From Thalassospira profundimaris (lineage in GTDB: Bacteria > Pseudomonadota > Alphaproteobacteria > Rhodospirillales > Thalassospiraceae), in contig NZ_JPWH01000005.1 in assembly GCF_003326755.1 (NCBI RefSeq), positions 124,001 through 188,000 of the forward strand: a DNA stretch of 64,000 bases, read 5' to 3'. Below, piece after piece: positions 35,172 through 43,284 of the stretch. Numbering within the stretch: the stretch's first letter is position 1; every line of letters begins with the position of its first letter. The notes beneath the pieces are model-generated. The model made no database searches and was not told where the DNA came from. It worked only from the letters and a program-made list of their open reading frames with translations. A program made the translations under genes and the position numbers.

Positions 35172-35828
35172 ATGACAAAACGTAACCCCAAAGCAGCCGA
35201 TGGCGAAACCCGCCGCGCCATCCTGGATATGCTTAAAAAAGGCGGCCCTGCCCGTGCCGATACAATGGCCGAAAGCCTGGGTATCTCGGCAATGGCCGTG
35301 CGCCAGCATTTAAAAACCCTGGCCGACCAGGGCATGGTCAGCGAACAGCAAATGGCATCGACCAAGGGACGACCGGCCAAACTGTGGGCGTTAACCGAAC
35401 AATCGAACAAGGCCTTCCCCGACGGGCACCAGGAACTGGCGGTATCGCTGATTGACTGCATGCGCGATACCTTTGGCCCGGACGGGCTGGCGCGCATTAT
35501 TGATGCCCGGGCCGAACAACAGAAAATGATTTATAAAACCCGCCTGCAAAGTGCCGGGGATGACCTGAAATCACAGGTGGCCGCTCTGGCCGCGGCGCGC
35601 GAGGCAGAGGGATATATGGCCGAACTCCAGCAGGATGCGGAGGGCAATCTGCTCTTGGTGGAAAATCATTGTCCGATCTGCTCGGCGGCATCGGCATGCC
35701 GGTCGCTGTGTGCGCGGGAACTCGAAGTGTTTCAATCCGTTCTGGGACCGGATATATCTGTTGAGCGGACAGACCATATTCTGGCAGGCGCACGGCGCTG
35801 TGCCTATCGCATTTCGGCGCGGCCTTAA
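35172..35828 (+). CDS. Helix-turn-helix regulator with an Fe-S-type cysteine cluster (SufR-like)
   Basis: A 218-residue winged-helix regulator. The DNA-binding part (about 10-70) reads RRAILDMLKKGGPARADTMA, SLGISAMAVRQHLKTLADQG, STKGRPAKLWALTE. The C-terminal part has HCPICSAASACRSLC (C167, C170, C176, C180) and GARRCAYRI (C210), the arrangement of SufR-type [Fe-S] repressors. It is divergent from the Rieske gene, which it probably controls in response to Fe-S status or an oxidant. TCTTTTAAAAGA (35091) and AGAAATTTCT in the gap are short dyads that could be sites. Confidence 0.85.
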   Translation: MTKRNPKAADGETRRAILDMLKKGGPARADTMAESLGISAMAVRQHLKTLADQGMVSEQQMASTKGRPAKLWALTEQSNKAFPDGHQELAVSLIDCMRDTFGPDGLARIIDARAEQQKMIYKTRLQSAGDDLKSQVAALAAAREAEGYMAELQQDAEGNLLLVENHCPICSAASACRSLCARELEVFQSVLGPDISVERTDHILAGARRCAYRISARP

Positions 35829-35870
35829 ACACTGTTGCGCCGTCTGATAAACGCAGAACAGGAAACACGG

Positions 35871-36731
35871 ATGAGCACGGCCGAATTTACCAAAATGGGG
35901 CTGGATGCCCTGTCACACGGGCAATATGACGCCGCGATCAATATGTTGCGCCATGCACTGGGCAATGATCAGAACGACCTGCCTGCCCGCTTCGGACTGG
36001 CCGAGGCCCTGCATCGCCGGGGCAATCTGACCGAGGCCATCTATGAATATCAGACCGTTTTGCGCATCGAGCCGGACCACCCAAAAGCCCTGCCGCAACT
36101 GGCCGAGGTTTATTTGCTGTCGGGCAAGCCGCGCCAGGCCCTGAATAATCTGGATATTGCCCTGCGTGCCACTCCCGGTGATCCCGACCTTCTGATCGCG
36201 CATGGCATGGCGCTGCTTGAACTGGGCCGCCATCATACGGCCCTGGCAGATTTTCACAGCGCATCGCGCCTGCGCCCGGGCAATGGCATGATCCACCATA
36301 TGATTGCATTGTGTTACCGGGCGGAAAAAGACAGCGAAGGCGAACGCCGCGCGCTGGAACAGCTTTTGCGCATTACCCCCCATTCGCTGGCCTGTCTGAA
36401 TGATCTGGGCCGTCTGGATATGCTTGATGGCGATTATCATGCCGCACGGGATTATTTTGGCCGTGCCCTGCAAGTCGCCCCGACATCACCCACCGCCCTT
36501 GCCAACCGTGCGATTGCCCTGACGGTGCTGGATGATGAAACCGCACCGGATGCGTGGGAAAAGGCCCTTGCCGCCGATGAAATCGCCCCACCGGACGGGG
36601 TGCGTACAGCGGCCATCGCCCAGCTTCATGGTCTGGCACAGGACCTGTTTAACGCAGAGGCCAATGCGGATACCGCCGGGCAACGCCAATATCTCGCCAA
36701 TGGGGCGCTTACCATGTCAACCATCGTATGA
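35871..36731 (+). CDS. Tetratricopeptide repeat protein
   Basis: A 286-residue soluble protein of TPR repeats (about 6-210). Units are easy to read: MGLDALSHGQYDAAINMLRH, LAEALHRRGNLTEAIYEYQT, LAEVYLLSGKPRQALNNLDI, HGMALLELGRHHTALADFHS, LGRLDMLDGDYHAARDYFGR. No signal peptide or catalytic domain is present, so it should be a protein-protein scaffold. The ATG at 35871 follows AGGAAA; a frame 12 codons longer has no TPR character. It starts 42 bases after the SufR-like gene and may be cotranscribed with it. Confidence 0.88.
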   Translation: MSTAEFTKMGLDALSHGQYDAAINMLRHALGNDQNDLPARFGLAEALHRRGNLTEAIYEYQTVLRIEPDHPKALPQLAEVYLLSGKPRQALNNLDIALRATPGDPDLLIAHGMALLELGRHHTALADFHSASRLRPGNGMIHHMIALCYRAEKDSEGERRALEQLLRITPHSLACLNDLGRLDMLDGDYHAARDYFGRALQVAPTSPTALANRAIALTVLDDETAPDAWEKALAADEIAPPDGVRTAAIAQLHGLAQDLFNAEANADTAGQRQYLANGALTMSTIV

Positions 36732-36750
36732 CCCGTAACGTGCAAATAGA

Positions 36751-36780
36751 ACGGAGGGCTGCATGAATACGGCCCTCCGT
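36751..36780 (-). terminator. Terminator between TPR and MFS genes
   Basis: Stem ACGGAGGGC/GCCCTCCGT with a 12-base loop, in the convergent gap. The minus side is followed by TCTATTTG; the plus side has no T tract. Confidence 0.65.
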
Positions 36781-36789
36781 CCTTGACCC

Positions 36790-38133
36790 CTAATGAGATG
36801 GCGCACTGCTTTCAACGTTGCGCCCCAAATCGGGCATGGCACGTTTCCAGGCCATAATGCCCGCCACACATATCAGCGCGGCGATCGCCCCCATAAAAAA
36901 TGGCAATTGCGACGACTGCCCGGATAAAAATCCACCGACCAGCACGGCAAAGGCCTCGGCCATGACATGGACGGAACGATAAATCCCCAGGGCCTGGCCC
37001 TGTTCGTGGGCCCCGGCGGCATCGGAAATAAACAGGCTGGTGGTGACTTCGCACCAGGCGATACCAAAGGCCGCCAGGCACATGGGGGCAAGTATCCAGG
37101 TTACGTCGTCGGGCAGCAAAAAGGTAATAATACCCACACCCAAAAACAGATGTGCCACCGCGCTGACCCCGGCCAAACCGATGCGCTTGCGCGCAGGTTC
37201 CACCAACAGGCCCGCCGCAATCAGCGGAATGGAAATAATGGCGGCATACATCCCGAGAAACGAACTGCTGACATCGTGGTTTTGCACCAGATAGACGCCG
37301 AAAAAGGCAAAAAAGACATAAACCGCGACATAACTGAAAAACGAAATGACAAAGCCGGGCAACAGCCGTTTGTCCCGCACGGTTTGCCAGACGGAGCGCA
37401 CGGGAAGCCCCGGCGCATTGTCGCTCACGGGGTCGGAGGTTGCCGAAAGCTCGACGGCCAGCGCCCCGTTCAAATCCTGTGCGGCAGGAACTTGCGGTTT
37501 TGCCTTGCCCCGGCGACGCGCATAACCCGGAATGCGCAAGGCAAAAAACACCACCAGCAAATTGACGCCAAACATACCGGCGGCAAAAAAGAACGGCCAG
37601 GAAACGTTAAAGCCTTCGTAAATCGAGGAATCGGATAAAAAACCGCCCAAAAGCGGGCCAATAATCCAGCCGACATTGATCGCCACCGTGATCAGGCCAA
37701 AATTGCGCACCTTGTTTTGCGGCGTGCTGATGTCCGATGTAATGGACTGGGCAATGGCCATGTTGCCTTCGCACAGGCCCGAAACAAACCTTCCTGCCAG
37801 CAATAACGGCAGGCTGGATAACGCAACACCACTTGCCGTGACGAGATAACCGCCCGCCGCACCGGCCAGCGAGCCCAGCAAAACCGGTCGCCGTCCGATC
37901 CGGTCCGACCAGCGGCCCAGCCAGGGCGACCCTATAAACTGCCCTATCGGATAAAGTGCGATGGCAACGCCGAGAAGTAACGGGCGATATTCCACCGGTA
38001 TCGACGGGTCCAGAAAACCAAGTTCCGGTTTTAGGAACATTGGCCCAAAAACCGGAAACGGCAGGCTGAAACCGGCAAAACCAAACAGAACGGTCATAAA
38101 GACCGCGATCATTAATTTACGTTCCTGGGGCAT
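36790..38133 (-). CDS. MFS transporter (DHA1/TetA-like)
   Basis: A 447-residue inner-membrane antiporter with about 12 helices in two halves and a charged central loop (about 205-250). Motif A is unambiguous: GRWSDRIGRRPVLLGSLAGA (about 72-91). The antiporter motif C-like GWIIGPLLGGFL lies at about 155-166. It is probably a drug or metabolite exporter; the substrate cannot be told. A TetR-family gene lies 67 bases upstream on the same strand and probably forms an operon with it. Confidence 0.88.
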   Translation of the reverse strand: MPQERKLMIAVFMTVLFGFAGFSLPFPVFGPMFLKPELGFLDPSIPVEYRPLLLGVAIALYPIGQFIGSPWLGRWSDRIGRRPVLLGSLAGAAGGYLVTASGVALSSLPLLLAGRFVSGLCEGNMAIAQSITSDISTPQNKVRNFGLITVAINVGWIIGPLLGGFLSDSSIYEGFNVSWPFFFAAGMFGVNLLVVFFALRIPGYARRRGKAKPQVPAAQDLNGALAVELSATSDPVSDNAPGLPVRSVWQTVRDKRLLPGFVISFFSYVAVYVFFAFFGVYLVQNHDVSSSFLGMYAAIISIPLIAAGLLVEPARKRIGLAGVSAVAHLFLGVGIITFLLPDDVTWILAPMCLAAFGIAWCEVTTSLFISDAAGAHEQGQALGIYRSVHVMAEAFAVLVGGFLSGQSSQLPFFMGAIAALICVAGIMAWKRAMPDLGRNVESSAPSH

Positions 38134-38200
38134 GGGATATTAAGCTCTGTCCTGAAAAATTATTGGATGTCGTGGTGGCGGACATCGACGGTAGATTTGC

Positions 38201-38908
38201 TTAGGGATTGGATTGTCCAAAATGGTCCGGCACATACTGTCGGCCCAAATCATGGACAAGGCTTGACGCCTGTTCGGCCTGCCAGCCAGCGCCGGTCAAA
38301 ATGGCCGTCAAACCATCGCAATAGGTTTCAAAGGCATTTTCGCGCAGCAAACTGCCATAATGAGCATCGGTCATTTCCGAAAGTGCCAGCGCGTTCATGC
38401 CAAAAGACAGCGCCCAACTGGCAAGGTTAAGCATCCTGCCGCGGTCCCGCACCGGATCAACCCGCAACATGGGCGCTGCATCATCCAGAAACCCCTGAAA
38501 CATCCCGGTAATATCGTCCACCTTGCGCAACAGTTCCTGATGGCGGCCCACAGTTGCCCGTCGCCAGATAGCGGGCGACATTGCCAGATATTCCATTTCA
38601 AAAAGCTGCGGGTTTTCGATGGAAAACAGAATGTCGAGCAGGCTTGCGACAATGAATTTTTCCAGCGCCGGACCATCATGGTTTCGCGCCGTTGCCAGAA
38701 ATTCCTTGCGAATGATGCCAGCCCGTACAGCAAGGCCCAACAAAAGGTCTTCCTTGCTGGCGAAATGGACATAAAGCGTCCCCACCGAAATTTCGGCCGC
38801 CCGGGCAAGGTCCGACATTTTCAGATCAAAGAAGCCATATTCGCCGATCAATTCCTGCGCGCGGTCCAGAATGACCTTTTCACGCTGCTGCCGCTTTTCC
38901 TGCTTCAT
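38201..38908 (-). CDS. TetR family regulator upstream of the DHA1 pump
   Basis: A 235-residue regulator with the N-terminal helix-turn-helix (about 8-55: EKVILDRAQELIGEYGFFDL, LARAAEISVGTLYVHFASKE) and a helical ligand domain. It precedes the MFS gene by 67 bases, in the same direction. I see no obvious long dyad in front of it, unlike the other two TetR genes in the window. Confidence 0.88.
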   Translation of the reverse strand: MKQEKRQQREKVILDRAQELIGEYGFFDLKMSDLARAAEISVGTLYVHFASKEDLLLGLAVRAGIIRKEFLATARNHDGPALEKFIVASLLDILFSIENPQLFEMEYLAMSPAIWRRATVGRHQELLRKVDDITGMFQGFLDDAAPMLRVDPVRDRGRMLNLASWALSFGMNALALSEMTDAHYGSLLRENAFETYCDGLTAILTGAGWQAEQASSLVHDLGRQYVPDHFGQSNP

Positions 38909-39144
38909 GTCCGCTACCTCAAAATGATTTAAAATCGAATTTGGTTCATTTTTTCGTTCGCGGCAATAAAATTTTTTGCAATCCCACCCTGAAATTTGAT
39001 AAAATTTATGTATTTCAATAAATTAACAAAGGAATTTTGTGAGATCATCAGATCCAAACAGGCCAAGATGACAAAACCGCAATCCTGGACAGGTATTGAA
39101 TCGCGCCGCATGGCATGATGTTTTAACAACAGCAGGGAAACACC
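38909..39144. other. Promoter region of the tetR gene, AT-rich
   Basis: This stretch is AT-rich on its left half (38930-39050), a likely promoter for the minus-strand tetR gene. An AGGGAAA Shine-Dalgarno at 39134 belongs to the AraC-type remnant. The minus-strand frame across it is not a gene. Confidence 0.4.
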
Positions 39145-39270
39145 ATGCAGGACGACACAAAAACAGGGCCCGCCCGACACAGGCATCCGCACATGACACG
39201 CTTTACCCGTGTCATCGACCACATTGATGCCAACCCTCCCCATTACGGCCCAGCCCCTGCCCGATGCTAA
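39145..39270 (+). pseudogene. Truncated start of an AraC-type regulator (remnant)
   Basis: A 41-codon frame with a good Shine-Dalgarno (AGGGAAA, 8 bases upstream). It reads [16 protein letters not shown] from its second methionine, like the first helix of AraC/GyrI-type regulators. It then runs out of homology and stops. The DNA from about 39220 is read in another frame as an amidase tail. The likely cause is a deletion or rearrangement joining the two genes. Identity is tentative because so little remains. Confidence 0.4.
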
Positions 39271-39484
39271 TACACCGCTGGGCGACTATATCGGTCGCGC
39301 CTTTGAAATGATCGCCAATACCGCCCCACTTGATATTACCGGCCACCCGGCCATGTCAGTGCCATGCGGGTTGGTCGATGGCCTTCCTGTCGGCATGATG
39401 CTGATTGGCCGTCATTATGGTGAAAGCACCATTTATCAGGCTGCCAGCGCGTTCGAGGCATCGGGAAACTGGGAAGCAATGTAA
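39209..39484 (+). pseudogene. C-terminal fragment of an amidase (amidase signature family)
   Basis: This frame encodes about 86 residues typical of the end of amidase-signature enzymes: [17 protein letters not shown], then [20 protein letters not shown] and [18 protein letters not shown]. The catalytic Lys and Ser residues sit in the first 200 residues of a roughly 450-residue enzyme and are absent here. No Shine-Dalgarno fits its start. It is therefore the 3' remnant of a lost gene, fused at its 5' side to the AraC-type remnant. Confidence 0.8.
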
Positions 39485-39585
39485 AATTTATTGCCACAGA
39501 CAGGGGGCAACCGGCCCCTTTCCTGTGGCAAATTGCGTCGAAAAAGCCGCGTGATCAAAAACCATCAATTTCTGCAAAATTCGAT

Positions 39586-40134
39586 GTGACCGCCATGCCC
39601 GAAACCTGTGCTGCTTTTGTGGATGTGCAAAACAAAACCATGCTTAAACCTGATTTTGACCCGCTATCAGATGTTGAAATTATCAATTTCGCGCCAACCC
39701 GTGTCGCGGCCCTACGCCATTGGGACCACCCGGCCCATATTGGCAATTCCATTTGCCGATTGATTGACTGGTGCCAGCGCAACCATTTGCCGCCCCATAA
39801 AAATACAACCTTCACCATTGTCCATGCCCCCCCAAGACCCCCGCAAAAGACAGGTCTGATCATTGATTTGTGTAGAGCCACGACACTGGCCATTCCCGAC
39901 AACCCCTATGGCATATTCGAGCATGTCATTCCTGCAAACCGATGTGCGCGGCTGCGCCATATCGGCCCGGATCACACGTTAAAACAGGCCGTGGCCCCAC
40001 TTTACGCCGAATGGATGCCGCAGGCGGGCGAAGCCCCCGGCAATTATCCACTGTTTTTACAGCGCATTTCCTTTGCCAAAGAAGTCCCCACCAGCCAGGC
40101 GATCACCGACATTTACATTCCACTGGCGACATAA
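39586..40134 (+). CDS. GyrI-like effector-binding domain protein, lacking an AraC DNA-binding domain
   Basis: A 182-residue protein. From about residue 30 it reads like the C-terminal half of AraC/GyrI regulators: TRVAALRHWDHPAHIGNSIC (about 37-56), NPYGIFEHVIPANRCARLRH (about 107-126), YAEWMPQAGEAPGNYPLFLQ (about 140-159), and ITDIYIPL. GyrI-like domains bind small molecules. The expected two-helix AraC domain before it is absent. The GTG start has no clear Shine-Dalgarno, so this may be another piece of a broken regulator rather than a working gene. Confidence 0.6.
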   Translation: MTAMPETCAAFVDVQNKTMLKPDFDPLSDVEIINFAPTRVAALRHWDHPAHIGNSICRLIDWCQRNHLPPHKNTTFTIVHAPPRPPQKTGLIIDLCRATTLAIPDNPYGIFEHVIPANRCARLRHIGPDHTLKQAVAPLYAEWMPQAGEAPGNYPLFLQRISFAKEVPTSQAITDIYIPLAT

Positions 40135-40350
40135 GACAACGCACCGAAAACCAGCACCAAAGTGAAAACCGGCCTAGGCCAGATGCCGGGAACCCTTGAC
40201 CGTGGCAAACGTTTTTTCGTTTATTAAACATGCTTTTCTAAGACAAACTGCCGACCGTACAAAACGGGCAGGCTTTGACTTTCACATCCGATGCCAGTGA
40301 GGTTACGATCATTATCGTCATTATCCCCGCCAGCATAACCGGACAGCCAT

Positions 40351-41724
40351 ATGTTTGAACGCCTGATCCGCACTTGGGAACGCCTGCGCCACAGCCTGTG
40401 GATCGTGCCATTGCTGTTTGGCCTGGCCGGGGCGCTGCTGGCGGCAGGTATCATGCAATTGGCGGATCTGGATTTTGAGCGGCTCTTCGCCCCGATCTGG
40501 CCGATCTTTTCCAACATCAATGATGTTAAAAGCATGATCGGCATGTTGCTGCCCGCCCTTGTCACCATGTTTACCCTGGCGCTGTCGATCACGATGGTGG
40601 TGCTGACCCTGGCGGCGCAAAATCTGGGCCCGCGCCTGATCCGCAATTTTATGGGCGACCGCGTCACCCAATCCATGATTGGCATTTTTGTTGCCAATAT
40701 TACCTTTTTTGTCACAGCCCTGCTGATGATGGGCGGCCTTACGGCGGATAATCAGGTTGCACAAGTAACCGGACTGGTCGGGGCGGTGATTTTTGTCACC
40801 AGCCTGTTTTCGCTTATTGTGTTTGTGCATCATCTTGGCCGGTCGATTGTGGCTGATCAGGTGATTATCGAAACCGGCGACCGGCTGGAAAAAACCATAT
40901 CCGACATACAGGCCCGCATTGGCCCGGCCATCATTGCGGCCCGCAACGCGCAAACACCCCTGCCCGAAACGGTTGAAATTGATCCGCAAACCGCCATTCA
41001 GGCAACGCGATCGGGCTATATTCAGGGCATTGATTATGACGGCCTGTGCAAGCGTATTGCCGCCCGCCATGCCTGTGTCGAACTGATCCGCCAACCCGGC
41101 GAACATGTGATCAAAGGGCAGGTTCTTGGGCGTATTTTGTGTGACAGGGATCAGCTTGAAACGCTATGCCCGCGCATCACCCGGGATGTGGCCCAAACCG
41201 TCATGATTGGCAATTTCCGCACAGCGGCCCTCGATGTGGAATTTTCGCTGCGCCAGATTGTCGAAGTTGCCGTGCGCGCACTGTCACCGGGCATTAACGA
41301 CCCGTTCACCGCCATTGCATCGGTCTATCGCCTGGGCCGGGCCTTGCGCCGCACCCTGGCTTTTGCCTATCCGGCCGGGTTATGGACGGATGATAAAAAC
41401 ATCACCCGCCTGAGCGGCCCGGTTGCCGATTTTTGCGGCATGCTCAGTGCTGCGATCGACCAGATCCGGCAGGCAGCCGTGCAAAAACCCGATGTGCTGA
41501 TTCCGATTGCCCAAACCCTCGAAGGGCTGATCCCGTTTATCAACAACGTCAACCAGCGCGATGAAATCCGCCGTCAGGCAAAAATCATCATCCGCACCGC
41601 CCAACGCAATATTGACGCACCCGATGACCGCCAGGATGTTGAAACTGCCGCCCGCCGCGTTTTGCGCCGCAGTGCCGAATGGCAAGAAAACACGCTTGAG
41701 CAAAACCCCGCTCAGGAAAGCTGA
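40351..41724 (+). CDS. DUF2254 membrane protein
   Basis: A 457-residue protein of the DUF2254 family, function unknown. Four hydrophobic helices lie in the first 165 residues (WIVPLLFGLAGALLAAGIMQ; LLPALVTMFTLALSITMVVL; two more at about 108-165). LGPRLIRNFMGDRVTQSMIG between helices 2 and 3 is characteristic. The rest is a large cytoplasmic part with EFSLRQIVEVAVRALSPGIN then DPFTAIAS, the best-conserved stretch of the family. The 3' end overlaps the convergent Lrp gene by 13 bases. Confidence 0.88.
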   Translation: MFERLIRTWERLRHSLWIVPLLFGLAGALLAAGIMQLADLDFERLFAPIWPIFSNINDVKSMIGMLLPALVTMFTLALSITMVVLTLAAQNLGPRLIRNFMGDRVTQSMIGIFVANITFFVTALLMMGGLTADNQVAQVTGLVGAVIFVTSLFSLIVFVHHLGRSIVADQVIIETGDRLEKTISDIQARIGPAIIAARNAQTPLPETVEIDPQTAIQATRSGYIQGIDYDGLCKRIAARHACVELIRQPGEHVIKGQVLGRILCDRDQLETLCPRITRDVAQTVMIGNFRTAALDVEFSLRQIVEVAVRALSPGINDPFTAIASVYRLGRALRRTLAFAYPAGLWTDDKNITRLSGPVADFCGMLSAAIDQIRQAAVQKPDVLIPIAQTLEGLIPFINNVNQRDEIRRQAKIIIRTAQRNIDAPDDRQDVETAARRVLRRSAEWQENTLEQNPAQES

Positions 41725-42152
41725 AATGGCGGCATCCGCCGTTCAACCGGTTTGGCCTTGACGATGGATGTGTTGGTTTCGGCCTTATCAACGATGCGTT
41801 CCAGCAAATTATCCAAATCCGAAACGCTGCGCACATAAAGACGGGCAACAAAGCAGTCCTCCCCTGTCACCTTGTCGCATTCGCCAAATTCGGGAATTTC
41901 CTGAATGATCTGTTCGACGATATGCAATTTACCCGGCAGCGGGCGAACACGCACAATCGCCTGAAGCGGATACCCTAGGGCTTCGGGGTTAATATCGATG
42001 GTAAATCCCCGAATGATCCCGCCTTCTTCAAGACGGCGTACCCGTTCGGCCACTGCCGGGGCCGACAGGCCCACGCGCGCGGCCAGTTCCTTTTGCGAAA
42101 TGCGGGAATCAGCCATCAGCGTATTCAGAATTTTCTGGTCAGTTGCATCCAT
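41712..42152 (-). CDS. Lrp/AsnC family transcriptional regulator
   Basis: A 146-residue regulator with an N-terminal helix-turn-helix (MDATDQKILNTLMADSRISQ, ELAARVGLSAPAVAERVRRL) and a C-terminal RAM domain (about 65-140) that binds amino acids and drives oligomer formation. It is divergent from an EamA exporter gene 144 bases away. Lrp-type regulators next to exporters often control amino-acid export, which is the most likely role here. Confidence 0.92.
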   Translation of the reverse strand: MDATDQKILNTLMADSRISQKELAARVGLSAPAVAERVRRLEEGGIIRGFTIDINPEALGYPLQAIVRVRPLPGKLHIVEQIIQEIPEFGECDKVTGEDCFVARLYVRSVSDLDNLLERIVDKAETNTSIVKAKPVERRMPPFQLS

Positions 42153-42296
42153 GACTTTACTTTCATCAACTCTTTTCCATTCCTGCCTTTAATAAAAAGG
42201 CGAAACGGGAATAACATCAACTTCAAACCATATTCCACAGCCGCTTTTTCCGCGAAAATGGTGCCATAAATTTATTCAGACAAACGGAGCATTCCG

Positions 42297-43211
42297 ATGA
42301 ATGAAAAAACACGTGGCACCCTGGAAATGGCAACGGCCATGTCCATTCTGGGCACCATTGGCTGGTTCGTGATCGTGTCCGAACAGCCTGCAATCAATGT
42401 TGTTTTCTGGCGGTGCGTTTTCGGGGCGGCAGCCCTGTTTGCCATATGTGCGGCCCTTGGCCTGTTGCCCGGGCTTTTAAACCTGCGCACCGTGGTATGG
42501 TCCGCCCTTGGTGGTGCCGCCATTGTGATTAACTGGTTCCTGTTATTTGCGTCCTTCAGGGAAGCATCCATTTCCATCTCGACCGCACTTTACAATACAC
42601 AACCCTTCATACTGCTTGGCTTTGGTGCGCTTTTCGCGGGCGAGAAAATAACGGCCAACAAGCTGTTCTGGCTGGCGCTGGCGTTTATTGGCCTGTTATT
42701 CATTATAACAGGCAATGATGCCGGACATGACGCACAAGGTACTGTTGGCACCAGCCTGCCAGGCATTGTGATGGCGCTGGGGGCGGCCTTTTTCTGGGCG
42801 GTTGCGGTTATCATCACCAAAAAGCTGAAGGGGACGCCGCCGCATCTGATCGCCCTTGTGCAGGTAACGGTTGGCATCCTGATGCTCGCGCCCTTTGCCG
42901 ATTTCACCAACCTGCCCGCGACCGGCTTTTCGTGGCTGTCGCTGGTGATTATCGGGGCGGTGCATACCGGGCTGATCTATGTGCTGATGTATGGGGCCGT
43001 TCAAAAACTGCCCACCCATTTGCAAGGGTCGCTGACATTCCTGTACCCGGTAGTTGCCATCCTGATTGACGTCATCGCCTTTCACCATCGCCTTGGCACC
43101 GGGCAAATCCTGGGGGCGGCGGCAATCCTGATCGGCGCGGCGGGGATGAATTTGGGCTGGCGCGTATTTGGCCGAAAAACCCGACAGGCCCACAACACCA
43201 AAACAGCCTGA
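42297..43211 (+). CDS. EamA/DMT superfamily transporter
   Basis: A 304-residue membrane protein with ten hydrophobic helices in two EamA repeats. ISISTALYNTQPFILLGFGA (about 88-107) and GAVQKLPTHLQGSLTFLYPV (about 237-256) occupy equivalent places in the two halves. Probably an exporter of an amino acid or related metabolite, given the divergent Lrp gene. The hydrophilic C-terminus is short. Confidence 0.9.
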   Translation: MNEKTRGTLEMATAMSILGTIGWFVIVSEQPAINVVFWRCVFGAAALFAICAALGLLPGLLNLRTVVWSALGGAAIVINWFLLFASFREASISISTALYNTQPFILLGFGALFAGEKITANKLFWLALAFIGLLFIITGNDAGHDAQGTVGTSLPGIVMALGAAFFWAVAVIITKKLKGTPPHLIALVQVTVGILMLAPFADFTNLPATGFSWLSLVIIGAVHTGLIYVLMYGAVQKLPTHLQGSLTFLYPVVAILIDVIAFHHRLGTGQILGAAAILIGAAGMNLGWRVFGRKTRQAHNTKTA

Positions 43212-43225
43212 TGACAGGCCAAAAC

Positions 43226-43258
43226 AAAACCCCGCTGCCGGGCTGGCAACGGGGTTTT
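43226..43258. terminator. Bidirectional terminator between the EamA gene and alaS
   Basis: Stem AAAACCCCG/CGGGGTTTT with a 15-base loop in which CC/GG can pair further. The A and T runs at the two ends let it work for both convergent genes. Confidence 0.85.
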
Positions 43259-43284
43259 GGATATTTGCATCATTGCAGGACTAA

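Noticed and set aside
38929..39243. 104-codon minus-strand frame upstream of tetR
   Set aside because: No family match and antisense to the better-supported AraC and amidase remnants.
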